Positions 26,053-34,648 of a DNA stretch of 64,000 nt are shown in pieces. Source of the stretch: Candidatus Nanosynbacter sp. TM7-074 (lineage in GTDB: Bacteria; Patescibacteriota; Saccharimonadia; Saccharimonadales; Saccharimonadaceae); NCBI RefSeq assembly GCF_041006295.1, contig NZ_CP158487.1, positions 186,001 through 250,000 on the forward strand, in the 5' to 3' direction. The stretch's first letter is position 1. Each line of letters opens with the position of its first letter. Both the position numbers and the translations under genes were made by a program. The notes under the pieces are model-generated. The model did not search any database, was not told where the DNA came from, and saw only the letters and a list, made by a program, of their open reading frames with translations.

Positions 26053-27396
26053 ATGGGTCAATCAAAAATGGAAGCAATTATCAGCCTGTGTAAGCGCCGC
26101 GGCTTTATTTATCAGGGTTCGGATGTGTATGGCGGTCTTTCTGGCACGTGGGATTACGGCCCGCTGGGCGTGCAGCTGAAGCGTAATATCATAAATTTGT
26201 GGTGGCGCAGGTTTGTTGACGAGCGCGATGATATGTACGGCGTCGATGCGGCGATTTTGATGAATCAGAAGGTCTGGCAGGCGAGCGGGCATGTGGATAC
26301 CTTTGTCGATCCGCTGTGCGAAGACACGGTCAATCACCGCCGTTACCGCACCGATCATATTCTCAAAGATAATGGTGTCGACGCGGACGGTATGACCATG
26401 GCGCAGATGGATGCGGCGATTGTAGAACAGGGCATCAAAAGCCCGGATGGTAATCCACTGAGCAAATCACGAACGTTTAACATGATGTTCAAAACGCACG
26501 TTGGCGCGACTGAGAGCGAGGATAGCATTTCTTACCTCCGCCCAGAAACCGCCCAGGGCATCTTCACTAATTTTAAGAACGTTGTTGATAGTTTTTATCC
26601 TAATCTGCCATTTGGTATCGCTCAACAGGGTAAGGCCTTTCGTAATGAAATTGCGCCGCGCGACTTTGTCTTTCGCTCTCGGGAATTTGAGCAGATGGAG
26701 ATTGAATATTTCGTCGACCCTGAGCATTGGCAGGAGGCGTTTGACGAGCTGCTGGCGGCGACACATGATTTTTTGGCAGAACTGGGCTTGAAACCAGAGC
26801 ATATCCACGAGCTGGACGTGCCAGCGGAGGATCGAGCGCACTACAGCAAAAAGACGATCGACATTGAGTACGATTATCCAATTGGCCGCGAAGAGTTGAT
26901 GGGTATCGCGTATCGCACTGATTTTGACCTAATGAACATCCAGCGCGCCAGTGGCAAGAGCATGGAATACACCGTCAAGGGGACGAACACAAAATTTGTT
27001 CCGCACGTTATTGAGCCGTCGTTTGGTGTCGAGCGGGCACTGATGGCGGTGCTGTCGGGCGCGTACCGCGAGGACGAGCAAAACGGTGAAAAGCGGGTGT
27101 ATTTGGCGCTGCCAGAGCATTTGGCGCCGGTCAAATTTGCCGTTTCGCCACTGCTGAAAAATAAGTCAGAATTGGTAGAAAAAGCCCGCGACGTCTACGC
27201 CGCACTTGCCAAAGCCAACCCCGGACGGGTGATGTGGGATGACAACGGCAATATCGGTAAACGCTACCGCCGCCAAGACGAAATCGGCACGCCGCACTGC
27301 GTGGTGATCGATTTCCAGACGCTGGAGGACGACACCGTCACCGTGCGCGAGCGGGATACGACGGAGCAGCGGCGGGTGAGGGTCGGAGAGCTGTAG
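26053..27396 (+). CDS. glyS: Glycyl-tRNA synthetase (dimeric, single-chain type)
   Basis: Class II enzyme of the alpha-2 type (Thermus/archaeal/eukaryal-like), not the alpha2-beta2 form. 447 residues from MGQSKMEAIISLCKRRG, the canonical N-terminus. Key blocks: YGGLSGTWDYGPLGVQLKRN, LRPETAQGIFTNFKN (motif 2 region), FRNEIAPRDFVFRSREFEQME, and PHVIEPSFGVERALMAVL (motif 3), then the anticodon-binding domain. SD GAGAAAGG lies 7 nt upstream. ATG 26014, 13 codons earlier, is an alternative start. Confidence 0.96.
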   Translation: MGQSKMEAIISLCKRRGFIYQGSDVYGGLSGTWDYGPLGVQLKRNIINLWWRRFVDERDDMYGVDAAILMNQKVWQASGHVDTFVDPLCEDTVNHRRYRTDHILKDNGVDADGMTMAQMDAAIVEQGIKSPDGNPLSKSRTFNMMFKTHVGATESEDSISYLRPETAQGIFTNFKNVVDSFYPNLPFGIAQQGKAFRNEIAPRDFVFRSREFEQMEIEYFVDPEHWQEAFDELLAATHDFLAELGLKPEHIHELDVPAEDRAHYSKKTIDIEYDYPIGREELMGIAYRTDFDLMNIQRASGKSMEYTVKGTNTKFVPHVIEPSFGVERALMAVLSGAYREDEQNGEKRVYLALPEHLAPVKFAVSPLLKNKSELVEKARDVYAALAKANPGRVMWDDNGNIGKRYRRQDEIGTPHCVVIDFQTLEDDTVTVRERDTTEQRRVRVGEL

Positions 27397-27440
27397 ATAC
27401 TAGACATGAAAAAATAAATTAGTTTTGAGGAGCTAAAATA

Positions 27441-28058
27441 TTGATAGAAAGTAGACCTGAGTTTGATAAAATTACATCGTTTGACGAGTTTAATAAATAT
27501 TATTGGTATCGTGAAGAACTTTCACAGATTTGCAAGTCATTAGGATTAGAATATAGAGGTACAAAACAAGAACTCAATCACATTATTGAGCAGTACTTTA
27601 AGGGTAATCTGATTAAAAAATCACTAATAAAAAATGAAAAGAAGCAAGTTGAAAATATTACTTTAGATACGCCATTACTTGAATGTGAGTTTTCCTTTAA
27701 CGCAAAATTTAGAGAATATTTTTCTGCTTTAACAGGTATCTCACCATTTAAATTTACTGCTGATATGGCTGCCGCTTGGAGAAAAGTAAAGAGAGAAAAT
27801 GATTTGAGTTTTACCATTCAAGATATGCTAAAAGTTTATTATGGGAAATCAGATTATGCCAAGTATGATAATTCGGTTTGTCAATGGAATCAATTTTTAA
27901 AGGATTTCTGTGCAGACGAAAATAGTCGCAACTATTTAAACAAATTAAAAATAGCTTCCATTCTTTGGAAAGAAGTTAGAAATTCAAGAAATGAAAAGAT
28001 TTATTCAAAGAGTCTTTTGACTGAATATGCCGGTAAAATAAAAGAGTATCACAATTAG
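27441..28058 (+). CDS. SAP-domain protein (DUF6434-like)
   Basis: 205 residues from TTG 27441, with GAGGAG 10 nt upstream. The N-terminal half has a SAP-like helix-extended-helix (ELSQICKSLGLEYRGTKQEL); the C-terminal half (about 85-190) contains FREYFSALTGISPFKFTADM and a WRKVKRENDLSFTIQDML block, as in the SAP/DUF6434 proteins of Firmicutes. Nucleic-acid binding is inferred. It is clearly more A+T-rich than glyS and recO beside it, and uses AT-ending codons, a sign of acquisition. Confidence 0.65.
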   Translation: MIESRPEFDKITSFDEFNKYYWYREELSQICKSLGLEYRGTKQELNHIIEQYFKGNLIKKSLIKNEKKQVENITLDTPLLECEFSFNAKFREYFSALTGISPFKFTADMAAAWRKVKRENDLSFTIQDMLKVYYGKSDYAKYDNSVCQWNQFLKDFCADENSRNYLNKLKIASILWKEVRNSRNEKIYSKSLLTEYAGKIKEYHN

Positions 28059-28164
28059 ATAATCCCCAACGTGTTAACACCCAATGAGTAGTTAATCATG
28101 GATATTGGAAAGACAGAATATACTGTAGGTGAAATGGTATCAGCTATCTGGCGTTCGGGTGTAG

Positions 28165-28170
28165 TATAAT
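28165..28170 (+). promoter_or_regulatory. -10 box of leaderless Nudix gene
   Basis: TATAAT, last base 8 nt before ATG 28178. Confidence 0.6.
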
Positions 28171-28177
28171 AACTCTC

Positions 28178-28660
28178 ATGACAAAAATCACCAAAGGACA
28201 TATCATTACGCAGAATCTAGATGGAACGGACCATCTGGATTGTTTGTATCGCATTTCGCTCAAAGCCTTGATTTATAACGATGCTGGGCAGATTTTGGTC
28301 GTCAAGGAAATTGATCGGACGTATTGGGATTTGCCGGGTGGTGGTATGGATTTTGGCGAGACGATTGAGTCGTCGCTGAAACGTGAGTTGTACGAAGAGG
28401 TTGGCTACAAGGGCGGTTTGCGTTATCAGCTTTTTGACGCGTCGGATGAGATGTATATTGAGCGGATTGATGCTAATCAAATCTGTTTTTATTGCCGTGT
28501 CTGGCCGGAGAATTTTGACTTTGCGCCAGGTGAAGAGGGTGATGAAGTAATGTTTATTAACCCTGAGGAGTTATTGCTTCAGAAAAGCGAAGTGGATGCG
28601 CCAGCTCGAGCCTATGGGGCGCATATGAAATGGCAGGAGCTGTGCAGCTTAAAGAGTTAG
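28178..28660 (+). CDS. Nudix hydrolase
   Basis: 160 residues with a complete Nudix box GGGMDFGETIESSLKRELYE followed by EVGY (GX5EX7REUXEEXGU), at about residues 50-73. Cleaves nucleoside diphosphates linked to another moiety; the specific substrate cannot be read from the sequence. Stands alone with its own promoter. Confidence 0.92.
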   Translation: MTKITKGHIITQNLDGTDHLDCLYRISLKALIYNDAGQILVVKEIDRTYWDLPGGGMDFGETIESSLKRELYEEVGYKGGLRYQLFDASDEMYIERIDANQICFYCRVWPENFDFAPGEEGDEVMFINPEELLLQKSEVDAPARAYGAHMKWQELCSLKS

Positions 28661-28674
28661 CCAGTAGAGTAGCA

Positions 28675-28703
28675 TTGACTTTTATACTATAATAGTATAG
28701 AAT
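28675..28703 (+). promoter_or_regulatory. Promoter of the 28711 gene
   Basis: TTGACT, 17-bp spacer, TAGAAT ending at 28703; +1 at 28710 with ATG at 28711, so leaderless. Confidence 0.65.
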
Positions 28704-28710
28704 ATAAATC

Positions 28711-29304
28711 ATGGAAAGTCTTAAAGGCGGTGTATCTTTTAAGGTTAATTTTATTAATTCTGGCGATAATCCGGGAAATTCTTCTGGCGAAAGTCAGCGC
28801 CTGATAGGAATTTATGATGGCGATTGGTCTTTGGGGGATGACGGTACTGTAAATGCGTCTATGACGTTTGCCAGGAGGGCGGGTGGTGTCCGTAGTCACA
28901 GCAATTTGATAGAGAAGGTCCGTGGAGTTGGTGAGACTGAGGCGCGAGTATCTATTTCAGAATGTCTGGATATCGAAGACGAGAGTGTGGAGTTGAGTGG
29001 TTGGCTGTTAGTTGATCCTATTATACTATGCGGCAGAATTTCTTTCTTGCATAGAGTGATGCCAACCAAGCTTTTTGTTCCTGATTCTCTTGAAAATGAT
29101 CAGAAGTTGGAGGTTGTTAGAGTCGCTCTGCGTGTTGGGGCTGTAGCTTTGCATTGTTCGGGATTATCATTAGAAGAACTCAGGAAGTCTCCCGCTAAGC
29201 ATTTTCCCTCGGGTGAAGTAGACGAATTGGTTTCTCGTTTTAATGGCAATGTGGATTTTGGCAGAGAATGGGGAGATATTAAGAGGGTAGTTACAGGACC
29301 GTAG
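28711..29304 (+). CDS. Unknown lineage-specific protein
   Basis: 197 residues, no known domain recognised and no membrane helix. Beta-rich first half (GGVSFKVNFINSG, RLIGIYDGDWSLGDDG) and a helical C-terminal third (ALHCSGLSLEELRKSP). Some blocks look similar in order to the frameshifted gene 22 bp downstream (DG-x(5)-Met...S-x-EEL...), suggesting tandem paralogues. Function unknown. Confidence 0.65.
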   Translation: MESLKGGVSFKVNFINSGDNPGNSSGESQRLIGIYDGDWSLGDDGTVNASMTFARRAGGVRSHSNLIEKVRGVGETEARVSISECLDIEDESVELSGWLLVDPIILCGRISFLHRVMPTKLFVPDSLENDQKLEVVRVALRVGAVALHCSGLSLEELRKSPAKHFPSGEVDELVSRFNGNVDFGREWGDIKRVVTGP

Positions 29305-29325
29305 CATATCTCTAAGGTTTAATGT

Positions 29326-29737
29326 ATGAAAAAATCTAAGAATTACGGTGCCAGAGTTGAAATTGATAGTCTTATTAATGGTGAGGTTGATAATAATTCA
29401 CTTTTTACTCTATTGACGGATTTAAAAATCAGGGATGGTGTTTTTGATATGCGTATATTATTGGCTAGTCGTAGTAGTAAATGTACAGGACACGAGGCGT
29501 TGGCTGAGAAGCATCTTGCTAGTCGATCCACGTCTATAGAATCACCATATGAATTCCCTTACGATAGGACTCTGAGTTGCGCAGTTGGCGAGATGAGCTT
29601 GGTATATCTTCTGCTGGGGGGTTGCTGTCGGACTTTGCTTGGAAATTCCCTTGCCAAAACTTGATTCTGCTATGGAATTTTCAGCCGAAGAATTGGAAGA
29701 AGCCTGGCCAAGATTCAAAGGCTCAATTTACATTTAA
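29326..29737 (+). pseudogene. Frameshifted gene (G6 tract), possible paralogue of 28711
   Basis: Starts at ATG 29326 and reads to a G6 run at 29616-29621. In the given frame it soon ends (stop near 29664). Removing one G restores LLLGVAVGLCLEIPLPKLDS, SAMEFSAEELEEAWPRF and a stop at 29735-29737, about 136 residues. The downstream frame has protein-like composition, while the unshifted frame does not (GGCCRTLLG). Either a mutation, a phase-variable homopolymer or a base-calling error. Confidence 0.6.
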
Positions 29738-29749
29738 TATTGTCGTTGT

Positions 29750-29755
29750 TATAAT
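29750..29755 (+). promoter_or_regulatory. Extended -10 of leaderless SDR gene
   Basis: TGTTATAAT, last base exactly 7 nt before ATG 29762. Confidence 0.7.
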
Positions 29756-29761
29756 AACCAT

Positions 29762-30430
29762 ATGCATATTATTCTTGGTGGGACGAGCGGGCTTGGTCTG
29801 GAGATGGCCAAGCAATTGCGTAAACGTGGCGAGCGAGTATTGGTGTTAGGCAAAACTCACGACTCGCAAAAACATGGTGAAGGTTTTCCTCTGGACGTTT
29901 ATTATGCAGATCAAGTGGAGGCGTCTTTTTTGCGAATTGAGCAGATTTTAAATGGTGATGATATTGAGCAATTTGTCTGGGCGGCAGGTTATGGCTGGCG
30001 CGGAAATTTTGAAGATCAGCCAGACGCTCGCTCCATGGCAGAGGTGAATTTTTCAGGGGCTTTGCCACTAGTACAGTGGGCTTGGCGTAAGATGTTGACT
30101 CAGAACCGCAAATCAGTCTTAACGGTCATTGGGTCGACTAGTAGTGTCAAGGCTCGATCTGATGAGGCTGTATATGTGGCCACCAAACATGCTCAGGCGG
30201 GGCTGGCGCGCAGTTTGGGAATGCAGGCGGATGAGCAGAAATTGCCAGTAAAAGTTGCGCTATTTCTGCCAGGCGCTATGAAAACACCGTTTTGGAATGG
30301 TCGGGATTTGCCGAATGATTATGTATTTTTCAATGACCCAGCTAAAATTGCTACACATATAATTAATGCTGTCAATTGTCAGCAGCAACCATTTTTAGAA
30401 TGGGCATTACCAAAAGGTACATTGGTGTAA
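29762..30430 (+). CDS. Short-chain dehydrogenase/reductase
   Basis: 222 residues. Cofactor loop GGTSGLGLEMA at the N-terminus, NAAG-equivalent WAAGYGWRG, catalytic Ser in IGSTSSVKAR and YxxxK in YVATKHAQAG; then LPGAMKTPFW. A classical SDR, somewhat short. NAD(P)-dependent oxidoreduction of an unknown substrate. Confidence 0.9.
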   Translation: MHIILGGTSGLGLEMAKQLRKRGERVLVLGKTHDSQKHGEGFPLDVYYADQVEASFLRIEQILNGDDIEQFVWAAGYGWRGNFEDQPDARSMAEVNFSGALPLVQWAWRKMLTQNRKSVLTVIGSTSSVKARSDEAVYVATKHAQAGLARSLGMQADEQKLPVKVALFLPGAMKTPFWNGRDLPNDYVFFNDPAKIATHIINAVNCQQQPFLEWALPKGTLV

Positions 30431-30444
30431 TTGCATCAAGGTGT

Positions 30445-30450
30445 TATAAT
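30445..30450 (+). promoter_or_regulatory. Extended -10 of leaderless yvcK
   Basis: TGTTATAAT, last base 8 nt before ATG 30458. Confidence 0.65.
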
Positions 30451-30457
30451 TCAAGTC

Positions 30458-31477
30458 ATGATGACTGATGATGTGAATAGTGAACACTTTGGGGTAAAAG
30501 TTGTGGTTATTGGTGGCGGAACCGGGAGTTTTACACTGCTGTCGGGTTTGAAAAAGTACACGCATAGTATTACGGCGTTGGTTAATATGGTTGACGACGG
30601 CGGCTCGACTGGGCAGCTGCGCGACGAACTGGGCGTGCTGCCAGCGGGTGATGTCCGGCAGTGCTTGGTGGCGCTGAGTACTTCGCCAAAGGTGCGCGAC
30701 TTGTTTAATTATCGATTTGACGAAGGCAGTATGAAGGGACATGCATTTGGCAACTTGTTCATGGCAGCCCTGGAGAAGATGACGGGGAGCTTTGCCGAGG
30801 CAGTGGAACTGGCGAGTGAAGTTTTGGGTGTTAACGGGCGAGTATATCCGATTACTCTAGATGACACAACTATGTCGATTAAGCTAAAAGACGGTACAAT
30901 TGTTAACGGACAGCACGCAGCTGAGTCATTGCAAATCCCGCGCGGTGAGCGTCCGTGGCTGGAATTGAAACCGCCAGCCGGCATCAACCCAAGGGCGCGT
31001 CAGGCGATTTTAGACGCAGATTTGGTGGTGATTGCACCGGGTTTGCTGTATGGCAGTTTGGCGCCAGCGTTGTTGGTGCGCGGCGTAACTAGGGCGCTGG
31101 CGGAGACGAAGGCGAAGAAGGTCTATGTTTGTAATTTAGTGACTAAGCCAACACAGACTGATGGTTTTACGGTGGCGGATTTTGCGGATGAAATTGAGCG
31201 ATTTTCAGGAGTGAATATGGACTATGTTTTATATAACGATCATCGTCCGCCAGAAGATTTGATTAAAAAATATGCTCATGATGGCGAATATTTAGTGGAG
31301 TGGGATAAGGATTTGTTGAAAAAGAAGCATTATTATGCCTCGGGCAAGCGGCTAATTGCTGACACTGTTTGGGTTAATAAAAACTCTGGCAGCGACCCAT
31401 TGGAGGCTCAGCGTAGCCTCATTCGCCATGATGCCGACAGAGTGGCGCGTGAATTGATGCGGATTTATTTTGCGTAA
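30458..31477 (+). CDS. yvcK: YvcK/CofD-like gluconeogenesis factor
   Basis: 339 residues from MMTDDVNSEHFG; the open frame starts upstream at 30431 but the promoter lies inside that part. VVVIGGGTGSFTLLSGLKKY and VNMVDDGGSTGQLRDELG are diagnostic of the CofD/YvcK family, with GHAFGNLFMAALE and ADLVVIAPGLLYGSLAPALL further on. In Bacillus YvcK binds UDP-sugars and is needed for cell-wall control on gluconeogenic carbon. The RapZ and WhiA neighbours found in Gram-positives are not here. Confidence 0.92.
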   Translation: MMTDDVNSEHFGVKVVVIGGGTGSFTLLSGLKKYTHSITALVNMVDDGGSTGQLRDELGVLPAGDVRQCLVALSTSPKVRDLFNYRFDEGSMKGHAFGNLFMAALEKMTGSFAEAVELASEVLGVNGRVYPITLDDTTMSIKLKDGTIVNGQHAAESLQIPRGERPWLELKPPAGINPRARQAILDADLVVIAPGLLYGSLAPALLVRGVTRALAETKAKKVYVCNLVTKPTQTDGFTVADFADEIERFSGVNMDYVLYNDHRPPEDLIKKYAHDGEYLVEWDKDLLKKKHYYASGKRLIADTVWVNKNSGSDPLEAQRSLIRHDADRVARELMRIYFA

Positions 31478-31489
31478 ACTGATTGACAC

Positions 31490-31518
31490 TTGCAAATTAC
31501 CATAGTATATGGTATAAT
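31490..31518 (+). promoter_or_regulatory. Promoter of the RSH-like gene
   Basis: TTGCAA, 17-bp spacer, extended -10 TGGTATAAT ending at 31518. +1 near 31525, 3 nt before GTG 31528. Confidence 0.65.
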
Positions 31519-31527
31519 GTGAAAGTT

Positions 31528-33186
31528 GTGTCAAGTAAAGAATGTATCCTAACGGACGAAAAAGAAATAATACCCGCAGAAGAGATGTTTGAATACTCTT
31601 GCCAAAGAGCTTTAGTTGAATATGTTGGTAGTGTAGAGGGTGAACGCGAAGATTTCGTAGAGCATGCATATAGAGTGCGAGACCTCGTGAAGAAATATAC
31701 TGGTGATGATTTACCCTCAGAGGCTGTTTCATTGTCACTACTTCATGACGTAGCGGACAGGTTGTTTAATAAGAAGAGTATGAAATATAATAACGATTGG
31801 GCTAGAGTATCTGCGAAGGTATTGTATGATTTATTTGACAATGATAATACTACTAGCCATGATCAGCTTAACTATACGGGGTGTTTATTGGCTGATGTAG
31901 CCAAAATTGAACAAAGTGCGGCTCATCATCGCAGGCTGATGGCTAAAATTGCCGAAGAAGAGTCTAATGAAGATTGTCGAGAAATATACCCCTTGGTTGC
32001 CGAGCGACATATGGGCAAGGTTTCTCCTGAGCAGTGGGCGATTGCTCAGCCACTTCTGGACCTTGATCATATGAGGTTGGAGATGGATAAGATTAATATT
32101 GAGGCATTCATAATAAAATGTGCTGAAATAATGGATAACTTACAGCATCCATCATCAAAGAGAGAGTCTGCGATTCTACAAGATGTTTTGGAGGCGGAGT
32201 CGTTTTATGCTCCAATTCTTGAGGCGATGGGATATGAGGCGTTTGCTGCAGAATTGCGCAGCGTAGCTAAGATTAGACGTTTAATAGGTCAAGGCAAGGA
32301 AGATCTTGTCAAAAACGCTAAAGAAACGCAAGACAGAGTTCTCCAAGTTGGCATGGAGAAAATTGCAGACAAGATATTTGGCGTGAATGACGGTACTATC
32401 AGTTATGCTATTCTTAAAGATAAAGGTTCTGGCGAATATTCTACCCATATGGGGGAATTTGCGGCTGATACCGAATATGGCAATATGGTTGCTGGAAACT
32501 GGCGTATTAAAACTGTAGGATCGCTTGCGGATAAACTTAAGGGCGGTGACGGAATTATGGATATTGTCGGTATGATGGTGATATCTAGAGATCGTGAAAC
32601 GACAACTTGTGATTTTGCGCATTTTATTGCTGATAGGTTGAAGGAGTTTAGACCAGTATGTGCTCGGAGTAAAAACAGACCTGTATATATCCAGGGAACT
32701 AAAGAATATGTTGATGCCGTGGAGCAGAATCTTCGTGAACTGGGTGTTGGTTCGGATGAGTATTTGGTAAAAATTGATACCGATGAAAAGTGCGAACAAC
32801 GAGGATATTCTATCTATGAAGTATCTAAAGTAACATTTGCTGTGGATATTGACGATGTTGAGATTCCAGTTGAAATACAGTTTATCACAAAAGACGAACG
32901 GCGTCGTGCGCGTACAGAAGAAGTGTCTCATCTTGTCTATAAATATCTACAGTCTCTGGGTTTTAGCGAAGACAACCTAGGGAAAGAGACGACTCGTCAA
33001 CGTGTCGAGAGAATGAAAATAGTCAGTCTTGCGAAAGAGGTCTTAGGCGCGCTACACAAGCGACGCTACGATATGATAAATAGTAAGATTACGGGTAAAC
33101 TTGGTATTAATCCGAAGTCTCTGTCTAATGAAGACAAATTTATCGAGAGTCTTATTGAGCTTTGCCCTGATAAATTAACGACCTGA
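31528..33186 (+). CDS. RelA/SpoT-like protein (HD + synthetase-like domain, no TGS/ACT)
   Basis: 552 residues from GTG 31528. The N-terminal HD domain keeps the metal ligands in family order: His46 (EHAYRV), His73-Asp74 (LLHDVADR), Asp203-Asn204 (EIMDNLQ). A synthetase-like domain follows: RIK at 326-328 (equivalent to RxK of the G-loop), Asp345 (IMDIVGMMVI), GYSIYEV in place of GYQSLH, and Glu449 (VEIQFIT, equivalent to VEIQIRT). TGS and ACT regulatory domains are missing. I infer (p)ppGpp turnover, though sequence divergence is high and it could act on another nucleotide. Confidence 0.7.
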   Translation: MSSKECILTDEKEIIPAEEMFEYSCQRALVEYVGSVEGEREDFVEHAYRVRDLVKKYTGDDLPSEAVSLSLLHDVADRLFNKKSMKYNNDWARVSAKVLYDLFDNDNTTSHDQLNYTGCLLADVAKIEQSAAHHRRLMAKIAEEESNEDCREIYPLVAERHMGKVSPEQWAIAQPLLDLDHMRLEMDKINIEAFIIKCAEIMDNLQHPSSKRESAILQDVLEAESFYAPILEAMGYEAFAAELRSVAKIRRLIGQGKEDLVKNAKETQDRVLQVGMEKIADKIFGVNDGTISYAILKDKGSGEYSTHMGEFAADTEYGNMVAGNWRIKTVGSLADKLKGGDGIMDIVGMMVISRDRETTTCDFAHFIADRLKEFRPVCARSKNRPVYIQGTKEYVDAVEQNLRELGVGSDEYLVKIDTDEKCEQRGYSIYEVSKVTFAVDIDDVEIPVEIQFITKDERRRARTEEVSHLVYKYLQSLGFSEDNLGKETTRQRVERMKIVSLAKEVLGALHKRRYDMINSKITGKLGINPKSLSNEDKFIESLIELCPDKLTT

Positions 33187-33192
33187 GCGTGA

Positions 33193-33198
33193 TATAAT
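33193..33198 (+). promoter_or_regulatory. Extended -10 of leaderless RNase H gene
   Basis: TGATATAAT, last base 8 nt before ATG 33206. Confidence 0.7.
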
Positions 33199-33205
33199 CA
33201 TACTA

Positions 33206-33631
33206 ATGACAACTTACTATACTGACGGTTCTGCTTCACCAAATCCTGGTCCGGGGGGTTTTGCGGTTATTCGTGATCTCCAGCCGTGGATTTTGGGTTC
33301 GGAGGATGGCGAGACGACGAATATTCGCATGGAGGGTAAGGCGCTGATTGCGGCGCTGCAGGACGCGGACGGTGCACCGTGTGTGATTTATACTGACAGC
33401 GAGTTTTGGATCAATGTGGTGACCAAGTGGGCACCCGGCTGGCAGCAGCGTGGCTGGACAAAGAAGGGCGGTGAGATCAAAAATCTGGACATCGTCCAAG
33501 AATTATATGAGCTGTATTCAAATTCGCAGGCGGAACTGCGTTGGGTGCGCGGTCACGAGGGCGATGAAGGGAATGAGCTGGCGGATGAGTGGGCTAATCG
33601 AGCGCGTGAAGGCAAAAGATTGACGAAATAA
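33206..33631 (+). CDS. rnhA: RNase H (RNase HI-like)
   Basis: 141 residues. The DEDD-type active site is visible: Asp in YYTDGSASPNPG, Glu in IRMEGKALIAAL, Asp in IYTDSEFWIN, and Asp in GNELADEWANRA. WVRGHEGDEGNELAD matches the HGH-type loop region of RNase HI. Degrades RNA in RNA-DNA hybrids. Confidence 0.9.
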   Translation: MTTYYTDGSASPNPGPGGFAVIRDLQPWILGSEDGETTNIRMEGKALIAALQDADGAPCVIYTDSEFWINVVTKWAPGWQQRGWTKKGGEIKNLDIVQELYELYSNSQAELRWVRGHEGDEGNELADEWANRAREGKRLTK

Positions 33632-33658
33632 CAGCTGGCGACATCTGATAAAAATTGC

Positions 33659-33664
33659 TATACT
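33659..33664 (+). promoter_or_regulatory. Extended -10 of leaderless DUF4868 gene
   Basis: TGCTATACT, last base exactly 7 nt before ATG 33671. Confidence 0.65.
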
Positions 33665-33670
33665 AGGAAA

Positions 33671-34648
33671 ATGGAAGAAGTGAGGGAAACGACTGATATT
33701 TTTTTGTGGGCGAATCAAACTGATGCGAAAAAGAATGATCTACAGATTGAGCTGTTTTTATTTAATAAAAATTACACGCCGTATTTCATGCCCTTGAAGG
33801 GCGACGTTGAGCAGCAGCTGCGGCCGTTATTTTTGTTTGGCTATATCAATCAAGTTAATTTGGGCGCGGGCACTGGTCTTAGTGTGCGGGATTATGAACT
33901 GAGCGAAGCGGAAGACAATGTGCTACTGCGGACGGATCTCGGTCAGGTTGGCCGAGCGGAAACCTTAATTCATTTGATTGAGCACGAGCGTGACAACATC
34001 GTAGAATTTTCGGAAACCGAGCACGAGTTCAAGCGGATGAAAGGGCTGATAGCGCGGTTCACCGATCCGAACGATCCAGAAAAAGTCTTTTACACGGTGA
34101 AGCTAATTCAGCAGGGACAGACGCTGAAAAGCGCGCTGGCGTGGGAGTTTTCTGACGGCAAGTTCGGTGCGTTTAAGGCGGAAGTCGGGTTTAAGGTGCC
34201 AGATGATAACCAGGTACTGATCATCGGTCAGGATATTTTTGCCTTTAATCCTTCGAAATTTGAGCGGATGTTTGGCTATGAGTACAAGAAGCAGGTGATT
34301 GCCGATAAGAAAGTGTCGGAAATTGAAAAGCAATATAAGCTGAGTTTTCCTGAAGGTCTGGATCTCAATGCGCTGGTCAAGGAGCGCAAAAGGACCATCA
34401 ATAAATTGCAGAAATTGGAGATCGGCGAGGTTAAACAAGAGCAGGTGCTGGACTATGCTGACGAGATGCAGTTGGAGCTGATGAGTGATGATAACGGTGC
34501 GATTATCATCATGGACGGCAACGATCTGGATATGTTCGTGAACTTGATTAACGAGGATTACATTGAGAGTAAAATTACCGGCAAGCGCTACGAAATTAAA
34601 TCGAAAAAACTGCTGGGCGAGCCTGAGGGCGAACCGCCGCGATGTTAA
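33671..34648 (+). CDS. DUF4868 (KwaB-like) protein
   Basis: 325 residues, soluble. An N-terminal beta-rich part (IELFLFNKNYTPYFMPL) is followed by the region resembling DUF4868, seen in VLIIGQDIFAFNPSKFERMF and the coiled segment VIADKKVSEIEKQYKL. DUF4868 is the domain of KwaB in the Kiwa anti-phage system. No KwaA-type membrane protein is adjacent; instead a PIF1-like helicase gene overlaps the last 7 bp, so the pair is co-translated. The family call is from memory of the motif and should be treated as probable. Confidence 0.6.
   Translation: MEEVRETTDIFLWANQTDAKKNDLQIELFLFNKNYTPYFMPLKGDVEQQLRPLFLFGYINQVNLGAGTGLSVRDYELSEAEDNVLLRTDLGQVGRAETLIHLIEHERDNIVEFSETEHEFKRMKGLIARFTDPNDPEKVFYTVKLIQQGQTLKSALAWEFSDGKFGAFKAEVGFKVPDDNQVLIIGQDIFAFNPSKFERMFGYEYKKQVIADKKVSEIEKQYKLSFPEGLDLNALVKERKRTINKLQKLEIGEVKQEQVLDYADEMQLELMSDDNGAIIIMDGNDLDMFVNLINEDYIESKITGKRYEIKSKKLLGEPEGEPPRC

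Noticed and set aside
29577..29849. 90-residue frame ending in the SDR gene
   Set aside because: Overlaps the SDR start and promoter; the restored frame of the G6-shifted gene explains this stretch better.
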